From Azospirillum sp. OGB3 (lineage in GTDB: Bacteria; Pseudomonadota; Alphaproteobacteria; Azospirillales; Azospirillaceae), in the NCBI RefSeq assembly GCF_014192915.1, contig NZ_JACHYN010000016.1, positions 1-64,000 of the forward strand: 64,000 bases of DNA. Reading direction: 5' to 3'. Of this stretch, positions 14,590 through 24,399 are shown in pieces (the stretch's first letter is position 1; every line of letters starts with the position of its first letter). Made by a program: the position numbers and the translations under genes. The notes under the pieces were generated by a model. That model saw only the letters and a program-made list of their open reading frames with translations. It did not search any database and had not been told where the DNA came from.

Positions 14590-14614
14590 GGAACCAAGTC
14601 GCCCCCCATCGGTT
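14590..14614 (+). promoter_or_regulatory. EcfG-type (general stress sigma) promoter, plus strand
   Basis: GGAAC (14590-14594) and GTT (14612-14614) are separated by exactly 17 bases, matching GGAAC-N16-CGTT with G for C. The -10 lies 32 bases before the ATG of the KGG-repeat gene, leaving room for one short leader with its ribosome site. Confidence 0.62.
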
Positions 14615-14645
14615 TTCCGACATGTGGCAGAGGTGGAGGTTGAAG

Positions 14646-14966
14646 ATGGCCTCGAAAGACAACGGCCAAAGCGAAGTCCAAACCGGGAGCGGTCGCACAT
14701 CGAACCGCGGCTTCGCGTCGATGGACCGTGACCGGCAACGCCAGATCGCCAGCAAGGGCGGGGAAAGCGTGCCAGCCGACAAGCGCAGCTTCTCCAAGAA
14801 CCCGGAACTCGCCGCGGAGGCGGGGCGGAAGGGGGGCCGGAGCGTACCGGCGTCCTCCCGCAGCTTCTCCAAGAACCCATCCCTGGCCGCCGAAGCGGGG
14901 CGGAAGGGTGGGCAGGCGAGCCATGGCGGACGCGGGGCCGCCCTGCGCCCGGGCGAAGGCGACTGA
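14646..14966 (+). CDS. KGG-repeat stress-induced protein
   Basis: 106-residue hydrophilic protein built from KGG motifs of the stress-induced bacterial acidophilic repeat type. RQIASKGGESVPADKRSFSK, LAAEAGRKGGRSVPASSRSF and a final LAAEAGRKGGQASHGGRG form two full units and a half. Such proteins are small, disordered and typical members of general stress regulons (e.g. E. coli YmdF/YciG relatives). The ribosome site GGTGGAGG is strong. An EcfG-type promoter stands just upstream. A strong terminator follows. Confidence 0.88.
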   Translation: MASKDNGQSEVQTGSGRTSNRGFASMDRDRQRQIASKGGESVPADKRSFSKNPELAAEAGRKGGRSVPASSRSFSKNPSLAAEAGRKGGQASHGGRGAALRPGEGD

Positions 14967-14980
14967 CGGCATTAACGAGA

Positions 14981-15018
14981 AAAGCCCCTCTCCGGAACCG
15001 GAGAGGGGCTTTCTTTTC
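14981..15018. terminator. Strong bidirectional terminator
   Basis: A 15-bp perfect stem (14981-14995 with 14998-15012) flanked by A-run on the left and TTCTTTTC on the right. It separates the KGG gene (+) from leuB (-), which converge. Confidence 0.93.
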
Positions 15019-15069
15019 GCCGCCCGCTGGTCAGCGTCCTCCAGCCCGCCGGGCCGGAGGCGCAACCGG

Positions 15070-16185
15070 TCAGGAGGCCAGCTTGTCCAGCTCGCGCAGG
15101 ATCGAGTCGCCCATGACGGTCGTGGAGCAGCGGGCCATGCCCGGCGCCATGATGTCCGCCGTGCGCATGCCGCCCGAAAGCACGTTCTGCACGGCCTTCT
15201 CCAGCATTTTCGCCTCCTCGTCCATGTTGAACGAGTAGCGCAGGCACATGGCGAAGGACAGCAGGGTCGCGCAGGGGTTGGCGAGGTCGCGGCCGGCGAT
15301 GTCCGGGGCGGAGCCGTGCACCGGCTCGTAGAGAGCCTTGCGCTGGCCGTTGGCGTCCGGGGCGCCGAGCGAGGCCGACGGCAGCATGCCGAGCGAGCCG
15401 GTCATCATCGCCGCCTCGTCCGACAGGATGTCGCCGAACAGGTTGTCGGTGACGATCACGTCGAACTGCTTCGGGTTCTTCAGCAGCTGCATGGCGCCGT
15501 TGTCGGCGTACATGTGCTCCAGCGTGACGTCGGAGAACTCCTCCTGATGGAGCTTCGTGACTTCCTGGCGCCACAGGAGGCCCGACTCCATCACGTTGGC
15601 CTTCTCCATCGAATGGAGCTTGTTGCCGCGCTTGCGCGCCAGCTCGAAGGCGACGCGGGCGACGCGGCGGATCTCGCTGGTCGTGTAGACCTGGGTGTTG
15701 ACGCCGCGGCGCTCGCCGTTGCCGATGTCGGTGATGCCGCGCGGCTCACCGAAATAGACGCCGCCGGTCAGCTCGCGGACGATCAGGATGTCCAGGCCCC
15801 TGATGACGTCGGCCTTCAGGGTCGAGGCGTCGACCAGGGCGTCGAACACCACCGCCGGGCGCAGGTTGGCGAACAGGTTCAGCTCCTTGCGGAGCGACAG
15901 CAGGCCGGCTTCCGGACGCTTGGTGTAGTCGGTGGGGTTGTCCCACTTCGGGCCGCCGACGGCGCCCAGCATCACCGCGTCCACCGCCAGCGCATCGGCC
16001 AGCGTCTCGTCCTTCAGGGGAACGCCGTAGGCGTCGATGGCCGCGCCGCCGACCAGCCCCTCGGTGACGTCGAAGGTGACGTTGCGCTTGCGGTCGAGCC
16101 AGTCGATGACCCGGCGCACCTGGCGCATGACCTCCGGACCGATCCCGTCGCCGGGCAAAAACAGAAGCTTCTTGTTGGCGGGCAT
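15070..16185 (-). CDS. leuB: 3-isopropylmalate dehydrogenase
   Basis: 371-residue decarboxylating dehydrogenase of leucine synthesis: oxidises 3-isopropylmalate with NAD to 2-ketoisocaproate. [13 protein letters not shown] begins the fold. [11 protein letters not shown] is near residue 75 and [10 protein letters not shown] near 100 carries the substrate arginine context. The family signature [13 protein letters not shown] is near 240, with [14 protein letters not shown] near 280. The ATG at 16185 has GGGGAG about 11 bases upstream and gives the usual N-terminus; an in-frame ATG at 16203 adds six residues. leuD lies 140 bases upstream on the same strand. leuC is not in between. Confidence 0.97.
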   Translation of the reverse strand: MPANKKLLFLPGDGIGPEVMRQVRRVIDWLDRKRNVTFDVTEGLVGGAAIDAYGVPLKDETLADALAVDAVMLGAVGGPKWDNPTDYTKRPEAGLLSLRKELNLFANLRPAVVFDALVDASTLKADVIRGLDILIVRELTGGVYFGEPRGITDIGNGERRGVNTQVYTTSEIRRVARVAFELARKRGNKLHSMEKANVMESGLLWRQEVTKLHQEEFSDVTLEHMYADNGAMQLLKNPKQFDVIVTDNLFGDILSDEAAMMTGSLGMLPSASLGAPDANGQRKALYEPVHGSAPDIAGRDLANPCATLLSFAMCLRYSFNMDEEAKMLEKAVQNVLSGGMRTADIMAPGMARCSTTVMGDSILRELDKLAS

Positions 16186-16325
16186 GGCGCACGCACTCCC
16201 CATTGGAGACTTTATCAGTGTTGTCTAATCCGCGGACCGACAGGCCGGAAGGTGGGTCCCGCTCCGCCGGTCCGCAAGGCCGTCACGGCCTGATGCCATT
16301 GGGCCGCTGATAGGGTCGGGCCGGA

Positions 16326-16937
16326 TCAGCCCCACAGCCAGGGCTGGCCGCCGCGCTGCTTGCCTTCATACTGGTCGATGAAGGCGGCCTGCTGCATGGT
16401 CAGCCCGATGTCGTCCAGCCCGTTCAGCAGACAATGCTTGCGGAAGGGGTCGACCTCGAAGCTGATCTTGCCGCCGTCCGGACCGGTGATCTCTTGGCGA
16501 TCCAGATCCACCGAGACGATGGCGTTCGACCCGCGCGACGCGTCGTCGAGCAGCAGGTCCACCTGTTCCTTCGGCAGCTTGATCGGCAGGATGCCGTTCT
16601 TGAAGCAGTTGTTGAAGAAGATGTCCGCGAAGCTTGGCGCGATGATGCAGCGGATGCCGAAATCGGCCAGCGCCCACGGCGCATGCTCACGCGAGGAGCC
16701 GCAGCCGAAATTGTCGCCCGAAACGAGGATCTTGGCGCTGCGGTAGGCCGGCTTGTTGAGGACGAATTCCGCGACCTCGGCGCCGTCGGGGGTGTAGCGC
16801 ATCTCGTCGAAAAGATGCTTGCCCAGCCCGGTCCGCTTGATGGTCTTCAGGAATTGCTTGGGAATGATCATGTCGGTGTCGACGTTGATCATCGGCAGCG
16901 GCGCCGCAACACCGGTGAGAACCGTAAACTTTTCCAT
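16326..16937 (-). CDS. leuD: 3-isopropylmalate dehydratase small subunit
   Basis: 203-residue swivelling small subunit that completes the active site of LeuC in converting 2- to 3-isopropylmalate. [18 protein letters not shown] is near residue 16 and the substrate-specificity/anion motif [16 protein letters not shown] near 75. Length is standard. AGGA sits 11 bases before the ATG at 16937. The large subunit leuC is not adjacent on either side, so it must be upstream of another locus. A long open frame continues far beyond the start, but it is a composition artefact opposite the membrane protein gene. Confidence 0.96.
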   Translation of the reverse strand: MEKFTVLTGVAAPLPMINVDTDMIIPKQFLKTIKRTGLGKHLFDEMRYTPDGAEVAEFVLNKPAYRSAKILVSGDNFGCGSSREHAPWALADFGIRCIIAPSFADIFFNNCFKNGILPIKLPKEQVDLLLDDASRGSNAIVSVDLDRQEITGPDGGKISFEVDPFRKHCLLNGLDDIGLTMQQAAFIDQYEGKQRGGQPWLWG

Positions 16938-17210
16938 CGCCAGAATCCTGTCGCGCAAAAGAGGCGCAAGCGTGTGCATGCGGAGTTCGGTGAATAGCAG
17001 ACCCGTCCCGCCATTGCCAGAGGAAGCTTGCCGCAAACGCCGCTCGCAGCGCGCGATTCCGCATCCCGGAACACAGCCGGACGCAACGAAATTGCTCCCG
17101 AATTCCCTCCGCCACGGCCTTTGCGGGGGCCGGCCCGGCATGCCGTCCTTGCTGCGGAGCGTCCCCTCGCCTACCAAGGGGCCGACGCTTCCCTGGGTTC
17201 CGCGACCTCC

Positions 17211-18830
17211 ATGACCTTGCTCCCCACCGCCCGCCGCCCGCGCACCGCGGCGCTCGCCTTTCTGCTGCTGGCCCCGCCGCTCTACGGCCTGCTCGGGCTG
17301 GCGCTCGGCATGGACGCCAACTGGGACCTGCGGAACTACCATTGGTACAACGCCTACGCCCTGCTGACCGGACGGCTGGGCATGGACATGCTGCCGGCGC
17401 AGATGCCCAGCTTCTACAACCCCCTGCTGGACGTGCCCTTCTATCTGCTTGCCAACCATCTGCCGGCGCGCGCGGCGGGATTCGTCTGGGGGACGCTGCA
17501 CGGGCTGAACCTGGCGCTGGCCTTCCTGCTGGCCCACGCCACGCTGCGCGTCGGCGGCGCGGGGCAGCGGGTGGCCCTGGCCGCCCTGCTGGCGGTGATG
17601 GCCGGCTTCGGGGGCGGCACGCTGGGGCTGCTCGGCACCACCTTCCACGACAACATGGTCAGCCTGGGCGTGCTCGGCGCGCTGGTCGTGGTGGCGGGAT
17701 CGCTGCCGCGGCTGGTCGACGGACCGGCGCCGGGCGCCGTCGCGCGGGTGGCCGCGGCGGGGATGATGGCCGGAGCAGCGATGGGCCTGAAGAACCCGAC
17801 GGTGATCTACGCGGTCGGGCTCTGCCTCGCCTTCCTGGCGCTTCCCGCACGCCCCTGGCGGCGGCTGTGGCTGGCCGTCGTCTTCGGCGTCGGGGTGCTG
17901 GGCGGGCTGGCGCTGTGCGGCGGCTTCTGGATGGCCCATCTGTGGGTGGAGTACGGGAACCCCGTCTTCCCGCACATGAACCAGATCTTCAAGTCGCCCT
18001 TCGCCGCGCCGTCCGGCTACGTCAACGTCGGCTTCTTTCCGGACTCGCGGCTGGAGCGCCTGTTCTTCCCACTGGTCTTCCCCTTCGCACCGCTGAAGGT
18101 CGGCGAGGTTCCCTTCTTCGACCTGCGCGTCCTGGTGCTGTTCCTTCTCGTGCCCGTCGCCGCGGCGCTGGCGTTGCTCGGGCGGGTCTTCCAGCAGCCA
18201 CCGGCGGGCCTCACCGGGAAAGCCGCCACCCGCTACCTGCTGACCGCCATGGCGGTGACCTACGCGCTGTGGGTGGGGATGTTCTGCATCTACCGCTACC
18301 TGGTGCCGCTGGAGATGCTGGCCCCGCTGGCCATCGTCATGGCGGCGGGCCTGCTGCCGGTGCCGCGCCGGGCGGCGCTTGTCCTGGCGGCGGCGCTCCT
18401 GCTGCTGGTCCAGGCCACCGCACGGCCCGCCGACTGGGGCCGCGTGCCGTGGAGCGAGCGCTGGGTCGAGGCCGCCGTTCCGCCCATCGCGGACCCGGAC
18501 GACACGATGGTGCTGATGGCCGGCTACTGGGCGATCTCGCACGTCATCCCGGCCTTCCCGCCGCGCATCCCCTTCGTGCGCATCCAGTCCAACTTCCTCC
18601 AGCCGGACTCGGTCGGCAACGGCTATCTCGCCCTGATGCAGGACAAGGTGGGGGCGCACCGCGGGCGCTTCCTGATGCTCAGCACCATCCCCGACACGCC
18701 CGGCGCCGCGAGGGCCGCCGCCCTGCTCGGACTGCGGGTGGAACAGGACAATTGCCGGGTCATTCCCAACAATCTGGGCGAGCCGCTGAACCTCTGCGCC
18801 GTGCAGCAAACGGAGGTCCATAAAAGGTGA
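17211..18830 (+). CDS. Polytopic membrane protein, probable GT-C glycosyltransferase
   Basis: 539 residues with many hydrophobic helices: [17 protein letters not shown] at the start, several more to about residue 250, and a further group at 300-400. An acidic loop after the first helix ([16 protein letters not shown]) resembles the catalytic Asp loop of polyprenyl-phosphate-sugar-dependent GT-C enzymes. Repeated Tyr/Trp-rich periplasmic segments fit that fold. The next two genes are a GT2 sugar-lipid synthase and a GtrA flippase, giving the three activities of a gtr-type module; this protein would be the final transferase. No strong ribosome site is seen before ATG 17211. Exact acceptor unknown. 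Confidence 0.7.
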   Translation: MTLLPTARRPRTAALAFLLLAPPLYGLLGLALGMDANWDLRNYHWYNAYALLTGRLGMDMLPAQMPSFYNPLLDVPFYLLANHLPARAAGFVWGTLHGLNLALAFLLAHATLRVGGAGQRVALAALLAVMAGFGGGTLGLLGTTFHDNMVSLGVLGALVVVAGSLPRLVDGPAPGAVARVAAAGMMAGAAMGLKNPTVIYAVGLCLAFLALPARPWRRLWLAVVFGVGVLGGLALCGGFWMAHLWVEYGNPVFPHMNQIFKSPFAAPSGYVNVGFFPDSRLERLFFPLVFPFAPLKVGEVPFFDLRVLVLFLLVPVAAALALLGRVFQQPPAGLTGKAATRYLLTAMAVTYALWVGMFCIYRYLVPLEMLAPLAIVMAAGLLPVPRRAALVLAAALLLLVQATARPADWGRVPWSERWVEAAVPPIADPDDTMVLMAGYWAISHVIPAFPPRIPFVRIQSNFLQPDSVGNGYLALMQDKVGAHRGRFLMLSTIPDTPGAARAAALLGLRVEQDNCRVIPNNLGEPLNLCAVQQTEVHKR

Positions 18831-18894
18831 GTGGATTAAATCCGGCGACTGTGCTGTTTAACCCGACATCGGCACTGTTTCGAAGCGCATCGCC

Positions 18895-19941
18895 ATGACC
18901 GTCTCCACCATCGATCGACCGGCCGGCCATCAGGCCGACACCCCCGCAGCGTCCCTGGCCCCGGCCCCGGGACCGGATACGGTTCCCGTGGTGGCTCCCG
19001 TGGTGGCGGTGCTGATCCCCTGCTACAACGAGGAGGCGGCGATCGCCGCGGTCGTGCGCGACTTCCGGGCGGCCCTGCCCGACGCCACGGTCTATGTCTA
19101 CGACAACAACTCCTCCGACCGCACGGTGGAGGTCGCCCGCGCCGCCGGCGCGGTGGTCCGCCACGAGCCGCTGCAAGGCAAGGGCAACGTCATGCGCCGG
19201 ATGTTCTCGGACATCGAGGCGGACATCTATGTGCTGGTGGACGGCGACGACACCTATCACGCCCCCTCCGCCCCGCTGATGGTCAAGCGGCTGTGGGACG
19301 ACCAGCTCGACATGGTCAACGGCGCCCGCGTCACCGAGATCGTCAAGGCCTACCGGCCCGGCCACCGCCTGGGCAACAAGCTGCTGACCGGCATGGTCGC
19401 GCGCATCTTCGGCGACCGCATCGGCGACATGCTGTCGGGCTACCGCGTCTTCTCGCGCCGCTTCATCAAGTCCTTCCCGGCGCTCGCCAGCGGCTTCGAG
19501 ACGGAGACCGAGCTGACCGTGCACGCGCTGGAGCTGAACATGCCCATCGCCGAGATCAAGACGCCCTACAAGGACCGCCCGCCCGGCTCGCACAGCAAGC
19601 TCAACACCATCCGCGACGGCATCCGCATCCTGCGCACCATCCTCAATCTGGTGAAGGAGGAGCGGCCGCTGCCCTTCTTCGCCGCCTTCGGCGCTCTGCT
19701 CGCCGCGGTGGCCGTCCTGCTCGCCTGGCCGGTGGTGACGACCTTCGTGCACACCGGCCTCGTGCCGCGCCTGCCCACCGCCGTGCTGTCCACCGGCCTG
19801 ATGCTGCTCGCCTTCCTCAGCCTGACCTGTGGCCTGATCCTCGACACCGTCACGCTGGGCCGCCGCGAAGCCAAGCGCATGCATTATCTCTCCATCCCGG
19901 CGCCGGGCGTCCATCCGGTCCGCGGATCGACCGGGACCTGA
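18895..19941 (+). CDS. GT2-family glycosyltransferase (polyprenyl-phosphate sugar synthase, GtrB-like)
   Basis: 348 residues. A Pro/Ala-rich tail of about 35 residues precedes the GT-A domain VVAVLIPCYNEEAAIAAVV. YDNNSSDRTVEVA binds nucleotide sugar, and VLVDGDDTYHA supplies the DxD metal motif. GYRVFSRRFIKSFP and FETETEL are typical of DPM1/GtrB-like synthases. Two C-terminal membrane helices (FFAAFGALLAAVAVLLAW and STGLMLLAFLSLTCGLIL) anchor it. It should charge undecaprenyl or dolichyl phosphate with a hexose. It ends two bases before gtrA. Confidence 0.88.
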   Translation: MTVSTIDRPAGHQADTPAASLAPAPGPDTVPVVAPVVAVLIPCYNEEAAIAAVVRDFRAALPDATVYVYDNNSSDRTVEVARAAGAVVRHEPLQGKGNVMRRMFSDIEADIYVLVDGDDTYHAPSAPLMVKRLWDDQLDMVNGARVTEIVKAYRPGHRLGNKLLTGMVARIFGDRIGDMLSGYRVFSRRFIKSFPALASGFETETELTVHALELNMPIAEIKTPYKDRPPGSHSKLNTIRDGIRILRTILNLVKEERPLPFFAAFGALLAAVAVLLAWPVVTTFVHTGLVPRLPTAVLSTGLMLLAFLSLTCGLILDTVTLGRREAKRMHYLSIPAPGVHPVRGSTGT

Positions 19942-19943
19942 CC

Positions 19944-20378
19944 ATGGGCGGTCTTCCCGGCGCCCTGCCCGACAGCCGGCTCAGCCGGCTGGTCGTGCAA
20001 TTCGGCAAGTTCGGCCTCGTCGGCGTGATCGGTCTGGTGGTGGACACGGCGGTGGTCTACGCACTGGTGTTCGGCCTCGGGCTGGAGTTCTTCGCCGCCC
20101 GCATCCCGGCCTATCTGGCTTCCGCCACCACGACCTTCGCGCTGAACCGCGCCTTCACCTTCCGCGGGGCGGCCGACGCGCCGCTCTACCGGCAATGGGC
20201 GACCTTCCTGGCGGCCAACGCCTTCGGGGGAGTGGTGAATTACGGCGTGTCGGTCGGGCTGGAGGCCGCCCTGCCGCTGGCCGAGGCCCATCCGGTGCTG
20301 GCCGTCGCCGCCGGCTCGCTGTCCGGCATGGTGCTGAACTTCGCCGCCTCCAAGCATCTGGTCTTCAAGGGCGCCTGA
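19944..20378 (+). CDS. GtrA-family membrane protein (sugar-lipid flippase)
   Basis: 144 residues with four hydrophobic helices: GLVGVIGLVVDTAVVYAL, PAYLASATTTFALNRAFTF, LAANAFGGVVNYGVSVGL and VAAGSLSGMVLNFAASKH. The sequence pattern FGxxGxxG...N(R/K)xFTF near residues 20-75 is the GtrA/DPMS signature. GtrA proteins are thought to flip polyprenyl-phosphate-linked sugars across the inner membrane. It starts two bases after the GT2 stop, implying translational coupling. Confidence 0.9.
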   Translation: MGGLPGALPDSRLSRLVVQFGKFGLVGVIGLVVDTAVVYALVFGLGLEFFAARIPAYLASATTTFALNRAFTFRGAADAPLYRQWATFLAANAFGGVVNYGVSVGLEAALPLAEAHPVLAVAAGSLSGMVLNFAASKHLVFKGA

Positions 20379-20517
20379 CGGCTGTCCTTCTCCATCCGGA
20401 CATCTCCCAAAGTCTCATTGTGCGCCGCCGCGGACACCCGAAGTCCATGGAATGGGGCGCATCCGATGGGAATGGCCCCGACACCGACCTGCCTTGGCAA
20501 GGAGCCGGGAGGGAGCC

Positions 20518-20832
20518 ATGAACAACAGCGACGTGCTGTGGGCCTGGGTGGCGGGAGTCACCGTGTCCGTGGCCTTGCTGGTCGGGCTGTCCCGCGCGGA
20601 CGGTCCGCCCACCCACGCCGGGGAGGGGCATTTCGCGCTGCCGGACATGGCGATGGGCGCTGCGGGTTGGGATTACGAGGCGTGGGAGCGGACCGGCGGA
20701 ACCCCGCCGCGGCCCGAGTCAGAGGACACCCTCGCCCGGATGCTCGACCTGTTGGAAGGCATCCCCCCGGCATCGGGCGCCACCCTGCCCGACGGGGACA
20801 CGGCCGACACCGGCGGCGCCGAAACCCAGTGA
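20518..20832 (+). CDS. Small single-pass membrane protein of unknown function
   Basis: 104 residues: a short N-terminus, one helix (VLWAWVAGVTVSVALLVGL, about 6-24), then an acidic Pro/Gly-rich tail with GWDYEAWERTG and a probable short helix TLARMLDLLEGIPP. A strong ribosome site (GGGAGGGAG) stands directly before the ATG. No family recognised. It lies between the gtr-like module and dapF, 140 bases from the first and 74 from the second. Confidence 0.65.
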   Translation: MNNSDVLWAWVAGVTVSVALLVGLSRADGPPTHAGEGHFALPDMAMGAAGWDYEAWERTGGTPPRPESEDTLARMLDLLEGIPPASGATLPDGDTADTGGAETQ

Positions 20833-20906
20833 CCCCGTGAACTGTTTGCCACGGCCCCCCGTGCGGCCATGGACTCCGCGGGCCCGGTCGCCATATAACG
20901 GCGGTC

Positions 20907-21743
20907 ATGACGCGCGAATTCCTGAAGATGCACGGGCTCGGCAACGACTTTGTCGTGATCGACGCCCGCAACACGCCGTACACGCCGGCCGAGGCCGAGG
21001 TGCGTGCCATCGCCGACCGCAAGACCGGGGTGGGCTGCGACCAGTTCATCGTGATCGAGCCGGCGAAAACGAACGGCACGGCGGGCTTCATGCGCATCCG
21101 CAACGCCGACGGCGGCGAGGTGTCGGCCTGCGGCAACGCCTCGCGCTGCGTCGGCTGGCTGCTGATGGAGGAGGCGGGGGCGGAGCGCGTCGCCTTCGAG
21201 ACCAACGCCGGCGTCCTGCGGGCCAGCCGCGCCGACAACGGGCGCATCACCGTGGACATGGGTCCGGCCAATCTGGACTGGTCGCAGATCCCGCTGGCGG
21301 AACCGGCCGACACGCTGCGCCTCGACGCGGTGTCGCACGGCGGCTTCGCCGGCCCCACCGCGGTCAGCATGGGCAACCCGCACGCCGTCTTCTTCGTGGA
21401 CGACGCCGAGGCGGTGCCGCTGGCCGAGGTCGGCCCGGTGTTCGAGAATCACCCGGCCTTCCCCGAGCGCACCAACGTCGAGTTCGTCCAGGTGCTCTCC
21501 CCCACCACCGTCCGCATGCGCGTGTGGGAGCGCGGGGCCGGCGTCACCCAGGCCTGCGGGACCGGCGCCTGCGCCACCGCGGTCGCGGCGATCCGCCGCG
21601 GGCTGACCAACCGCAAGGTCGACGTGATCCTCGACGGCGGCACCCTGACCATCGAATGGCTGGAGGACGGCCGCGTCCTGATGACCGGCCCGGTCGCCCT
21701 CAGCTACACCGGGCGGCTGTCTGCGGAGTTGGCGGCCCCCTGA
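20907..21743 (+). CDS. dapF: Diaminopimelate epimerase
   Basis: 278-residue cofactor-free epimerase converting LL- to meso-diaminopimelate for lysine and peptidoglycan. The two catalytic cysteines are present: C75 in VSACGNASRC and C217 in QACGTGACATAV. MHGLGNDFVVIDAR opens the first lobe. Length is standard. It precedes mtaB by 26 bases, and the dapF-mtaB-ftsY order is conserved in many alphaproteobacteria. Confidence 0.97.
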   Translation: MTREFLKMHGLGNDFVVIDARNTPYTPAEAEVRAIADRKTGVGCDQFIVIEPAKTNGTAGFMRIRNADGGEVSACGNASRCVGWLLMEEAGAERVAFETNAGVLRASRADNGRITVDMGPANLDWSQIPLAEPADTLRLDAVSHGGFAGPTAVSMGNPHAVFFVDDAEAVPLAEVGPVFENHPAFPERTNVEFVQVLSPTTVRMRVWERGAGVTQACGTGACATAVAAIRRGLTNRKVDVILDGGTLTIEWLEDGRVLMTGPVALSYTGRLSAELAAP

Positions 21744-21769
21744 ATGGCCGCCCGTTAGGCTGAAAGAGC

Positions 21770-23029
21770 ATGAGCGACACTGTGACCAACGAGCCGGAGA
21801 TCGTCACCTTCGGCTGCCGCCTGAACACCTACGAATCCGAGGTGATGCGCACCCACGCCCGCAACGCAGGGCTGGAGGACGTCGTCATCGTCAACACCTG
21901 CGCGGTGACCTCGGAGGCCGAACGGCAGGCCCGCCAGACCATCCGCAAGCTGCGCCGCGAGCGGCCCAACGCCCGCATCGTGGTGACCGGCTGCGCCGCC
22001 CAGATCGACCCGCAGCGCTACGGCGCCATGCCGGAGGTCGATCAGGTGCTGGGCAACCAGGAGAAGCTCCAGCCCGAGAGCTGGGGTCTGGCGCCGGCGG
22101 AGAAGGTGCTGGTCAACGACATCATGTCGGTCAAGGAAACCGCCGGCCATCTGATCGGCGGGTTCGAGGACCGGGCGCGCGCCTTCGTCCAGGTCCAGCA
22201 GGGCTGCGACCACCGCTGCACCTTCTGCATCATCCCCTACGGCCGCGGCCCGTCGCGCTCCGTCCCCATCGGGGCGGTGGTGGAGCAGGTGCAGGCGCTG
22301 GTGAAGGCCGGCTACAACGAGGTTGTGCTGTCCGGCGTAGACATCACCAGCTTCGGCCCCGACCTGCCGGGCACGCCGACGCTGGGGCAGATGGTGCGCC
22401 GCCTGCTCGCCCTGGTGCCGGAGCTGCCGCGGCTGCGCCTGTCCTCGCTCGACTGCATCGAGATCGACGACGATCTCTGGCGGCTGATCGAGACGGAACC
22501 GCGGTTGATGCCGCACCTCCACCTGTCGCTCCAGGCCGGCGACGACATGATCCTGAAGCGCATGAAGCGCCGCCACAGCCGCGCCGACGCCATCGCCTTC
22601 TGCGAGCGCGTGCGCTCCCTGCGCCCCGACATGGTGTTCGGCGCCGACTTCATCGCCGGCTTCCCCACGGAAACCGACGAGATGTTCGAGAACACGCTGC
22701 GGCTGGTCGAGGAATGCGGCCTGACCTGGCTGCACGTCTTCCCCTACAGCCCGCGCCCCGGCACCCCGGCTGCCCGCATGCCGCAGGTCGACGGCGGCCT
22801 CCGCAAGGAGCGCGCGGCCCGTCTGCGCGCGCGCGGCGCCGAGGCGGAGGCCCGCACCCTGGCTTCGCTGGTCGGGCGCGAGGTGTCCGTGCTGGTCGAG
22901 AAGGACGATCTCGGCCGCACCCAGCATTTCGCCGAAATCCGCCTGGGCACGCCCCGGCCCCCCGGCTCCGTCCTGCGCGCCACGGTCACCGGCGTGGCCG
23001 GCGGCGCGCTGACCGGCACCCCCCTTTGA
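21770..23029 (+). CDS. mtaB: tRNA t6A37 methylthiotransferase MtaB
   Basis: 419-residue radical-SAM enzyme of the MiaB/MtaB family, converting t6A37 to ms2t6A37 in tRNA. N-terminal UPF0004 cysteines C16, C44 and C75 hold the auxiliary cluster. The radical-SAM CxxxCxxC is C146, C150, C153 (GCDHRCTFCIIPYGRG). A C-terminal TRAM-like end follows. Among the family, the FGCRLNTYESE N-terminus and length favour MtaB over MiaB or RimO. GAAAG lies before the ATG; ftsY starts 16 bases after the stop. Confidence 0.94.
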   Translation: MSDTVTNEPEIVTFGCRLNTYESEVMRTHARNAGLEDVVIVNTCAVTSEAERQARQTIRKLRRERPNARIVVTGCAAQIDPQRYGAMPEVDQVLGNQEKLQPESWGLAPAEKVLVNDIMSVKETAGHLIGGFEDRARAFVQVQQGCDHRCTFCIIPYGRGPSRSVPIGAVVEQVQALVKAGYNEVVLSGVDITSFGPDLPGTPTLGQMVRRLLALVPELPRLRLSSLDCIEIDDDLWRLIETEPRLMPHLHLSLQAGDDMILKRMKRRHSRADAIAFCERVRSLRPDMVFGADFIAGFPTETDEMFENTLRLVEECGLTWLHVFPYSPRPGTPAARMPQVDGGLRKERAARLRARGAEAEARTLASLVGREVSVLVEKDDLGRTQHFAEIRLGTPRPPGSVLRATVTGVAGGALTGTPL

Positions 23030-23045
23030 GAACAGTGGACACGCC

Positions 23046-24323
23046 ATGATCCTGCGTTGGTTCGGCCGCAAGAAGCCCGAAGAGCAAGCCCGCAAGGACG
23101 AGACGGCCGCCCCGCTCCCGGAAGCGGTCCCCGCCGAGCCTGCGCCCGCGGAGCCGGTCGCCGAAGAGCTGGTCCAAGAGACGCCGGTCCAGAAGCCGCC
23201 TGTCCCGGAACCGGTCGCCGAGGAACCGCCCCTGGTGCCCGAGCCAGTGCCGGAACCCGAATTGCCGCCCCCACCCGCGGTCGAGACCCCGCCCCCGCCG
23301 CCCATCGCCCCGCCGTCCGGGCCGGAGGAGCGCGAGGACGCGCCGGAGATCGTCCGCAACGACCTCCCCGCGGCCCTGACCGCCGAGGAGGAGAAGCCCA
23401 AGAAGGGCTGGTTCGCCCGGTTGAAGGACGGCCTGTCCAAGTCCTCGTCCAAGCTGACCGAGGGCATCTCCGGCATCTTCACCAAGCGCAAGCTCGACGA
23501 CGAGGCGCTGGAGGAGCTGGAGGAGCTGCTCATCACCGCCGACCTCGGCCCGACCACGGCGGCCAAGGTGACGGCGGAACTGGCCCGCACCCGCTTCGGC
23601 AAGGAGGTCAGCCCCGAGGAGGTCAAGGCCACGCTCGCCGCCGAGGTCGCGAAGATCGTCGGCCCGGTCGCCAAGCCGCTGGAGATCGACGCCACGCTGA
23701 AGCCCCACGTCATCCTGGTGGTCGGCGTCAACGGCACCGGCAAGACGACGACCATCGGCAAGCTGGCCCGCCAGTTCCGCGCCGAGGGCAAGACGGTCAT
23801 GCTGGCCGCCGGCGACACCTTCCGCGCCGCCGCGGTCAGCCAGCTGAAGATCTGGGGCGAGCGCACCGGCTGCCCGGTGATCTCGCGCGACACCGGCGCC
23901 GACGCTGCCGGCCTCGCCTTCGACGCGCTGGAGGAGGCGCGGCGCCAGGGCGTGGACATCCTGCTGATCGACACCGCCGGCCGCCTGCAGAACAAGGCCG
24001 GCCTGATGGAGGAGCTGCGCAAGATCGTCCGCGTCATCAAGAAGGTGGACGAGAGCGCCCCGCACACCACCCTGCTGACGCTGGACGCCACCACCGGCCA
24101 GAACGCGCACAATCAGGTGGAGGTGTTCCGCGACATGGTGAACGTCTCCGGCCTGATCCTGACCAAGCTGGACGGCTCGGCGCGCGGCGGCGTGCTGGTC
24201 TCGCTGGCCGAGCGCTTCAAGCTGCCGGTGCACGCCATCGGCATCGGCGAGGGCGTCTACGACCTGCGCCCGTTCGACGCCGACCAGTTCGCCAAGTCGC
24301 TGATGGGGCTGCCGTCGCAGTAA
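23046..24323 (+). CDS. ftsY: Signal recognition particle receptor FtsY
   Basis: 425-residue SRP-receptor GTPase that docks ribosome-SRP complexes at the inner membrane. The first ~115 residues are an acidic Pro/Glu/Val-rich A domain without a membrane helix. The NG domain follows: G1 [15 protein letters not shown] at 227-241, [21 protein letters not shown] and [29 protein letters not shown] near 118-136 is the amphipathic lipid-binding helix at the A/N junction. It follows mtaB closely. Confidence 0.97.
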   Translation: MILRWFGRKKPEEQARKDETAAPLPEAVPAEPAPAEPVAEELVQETPVQKPPVPEPVAEEPPLVPEPVPEPELPPPPAVETPPPPPIAPPSGPEEREDAPEIVRNDLPAALTAEEEKPKKGWFARLKDGLSKSSSKLTEGISGIFTKRKLDDEALEELEELLITADLGPTTAAKVTAELARTRFGKEVSPEEVKATLAAEVAKIVGPVAKPLEIDATLKPHVILVVGVNGTGKTTTIGKLARQFRAEGKTVMLAAGDTFRAAAVSQLKIWGERTGCPVISRDTGADAAGLAFDALEEARRQGVDILLIDTAGRLQNKAGLMEELRKIVRVIKKVDESAPHTTLLTLDATTGQNAHNQVEVFRDMVNVSGLILTKLDGSARGGVLVSLAERFKLPVHAIGIGEGVYDLRPFDADQFAKSLMGLPSQ

Positions 24324-24399
24324 CGGCGCCCCGGCGCGGGCCGGCGGCGGGACGAGAAAAGGGCTTCCGGCCGCCACGCCCAAGCCCTATCTGAAGACT

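Noticed and set aside
16326-18821. An 831-codon open frame on the minus strand that would extend LeuD by more than 600 residues.
   Set aside because: The extension is a high-GC antisense shadow of the membrane protein gene at 17211. LeuD has its normal length from the ATG at 16937.
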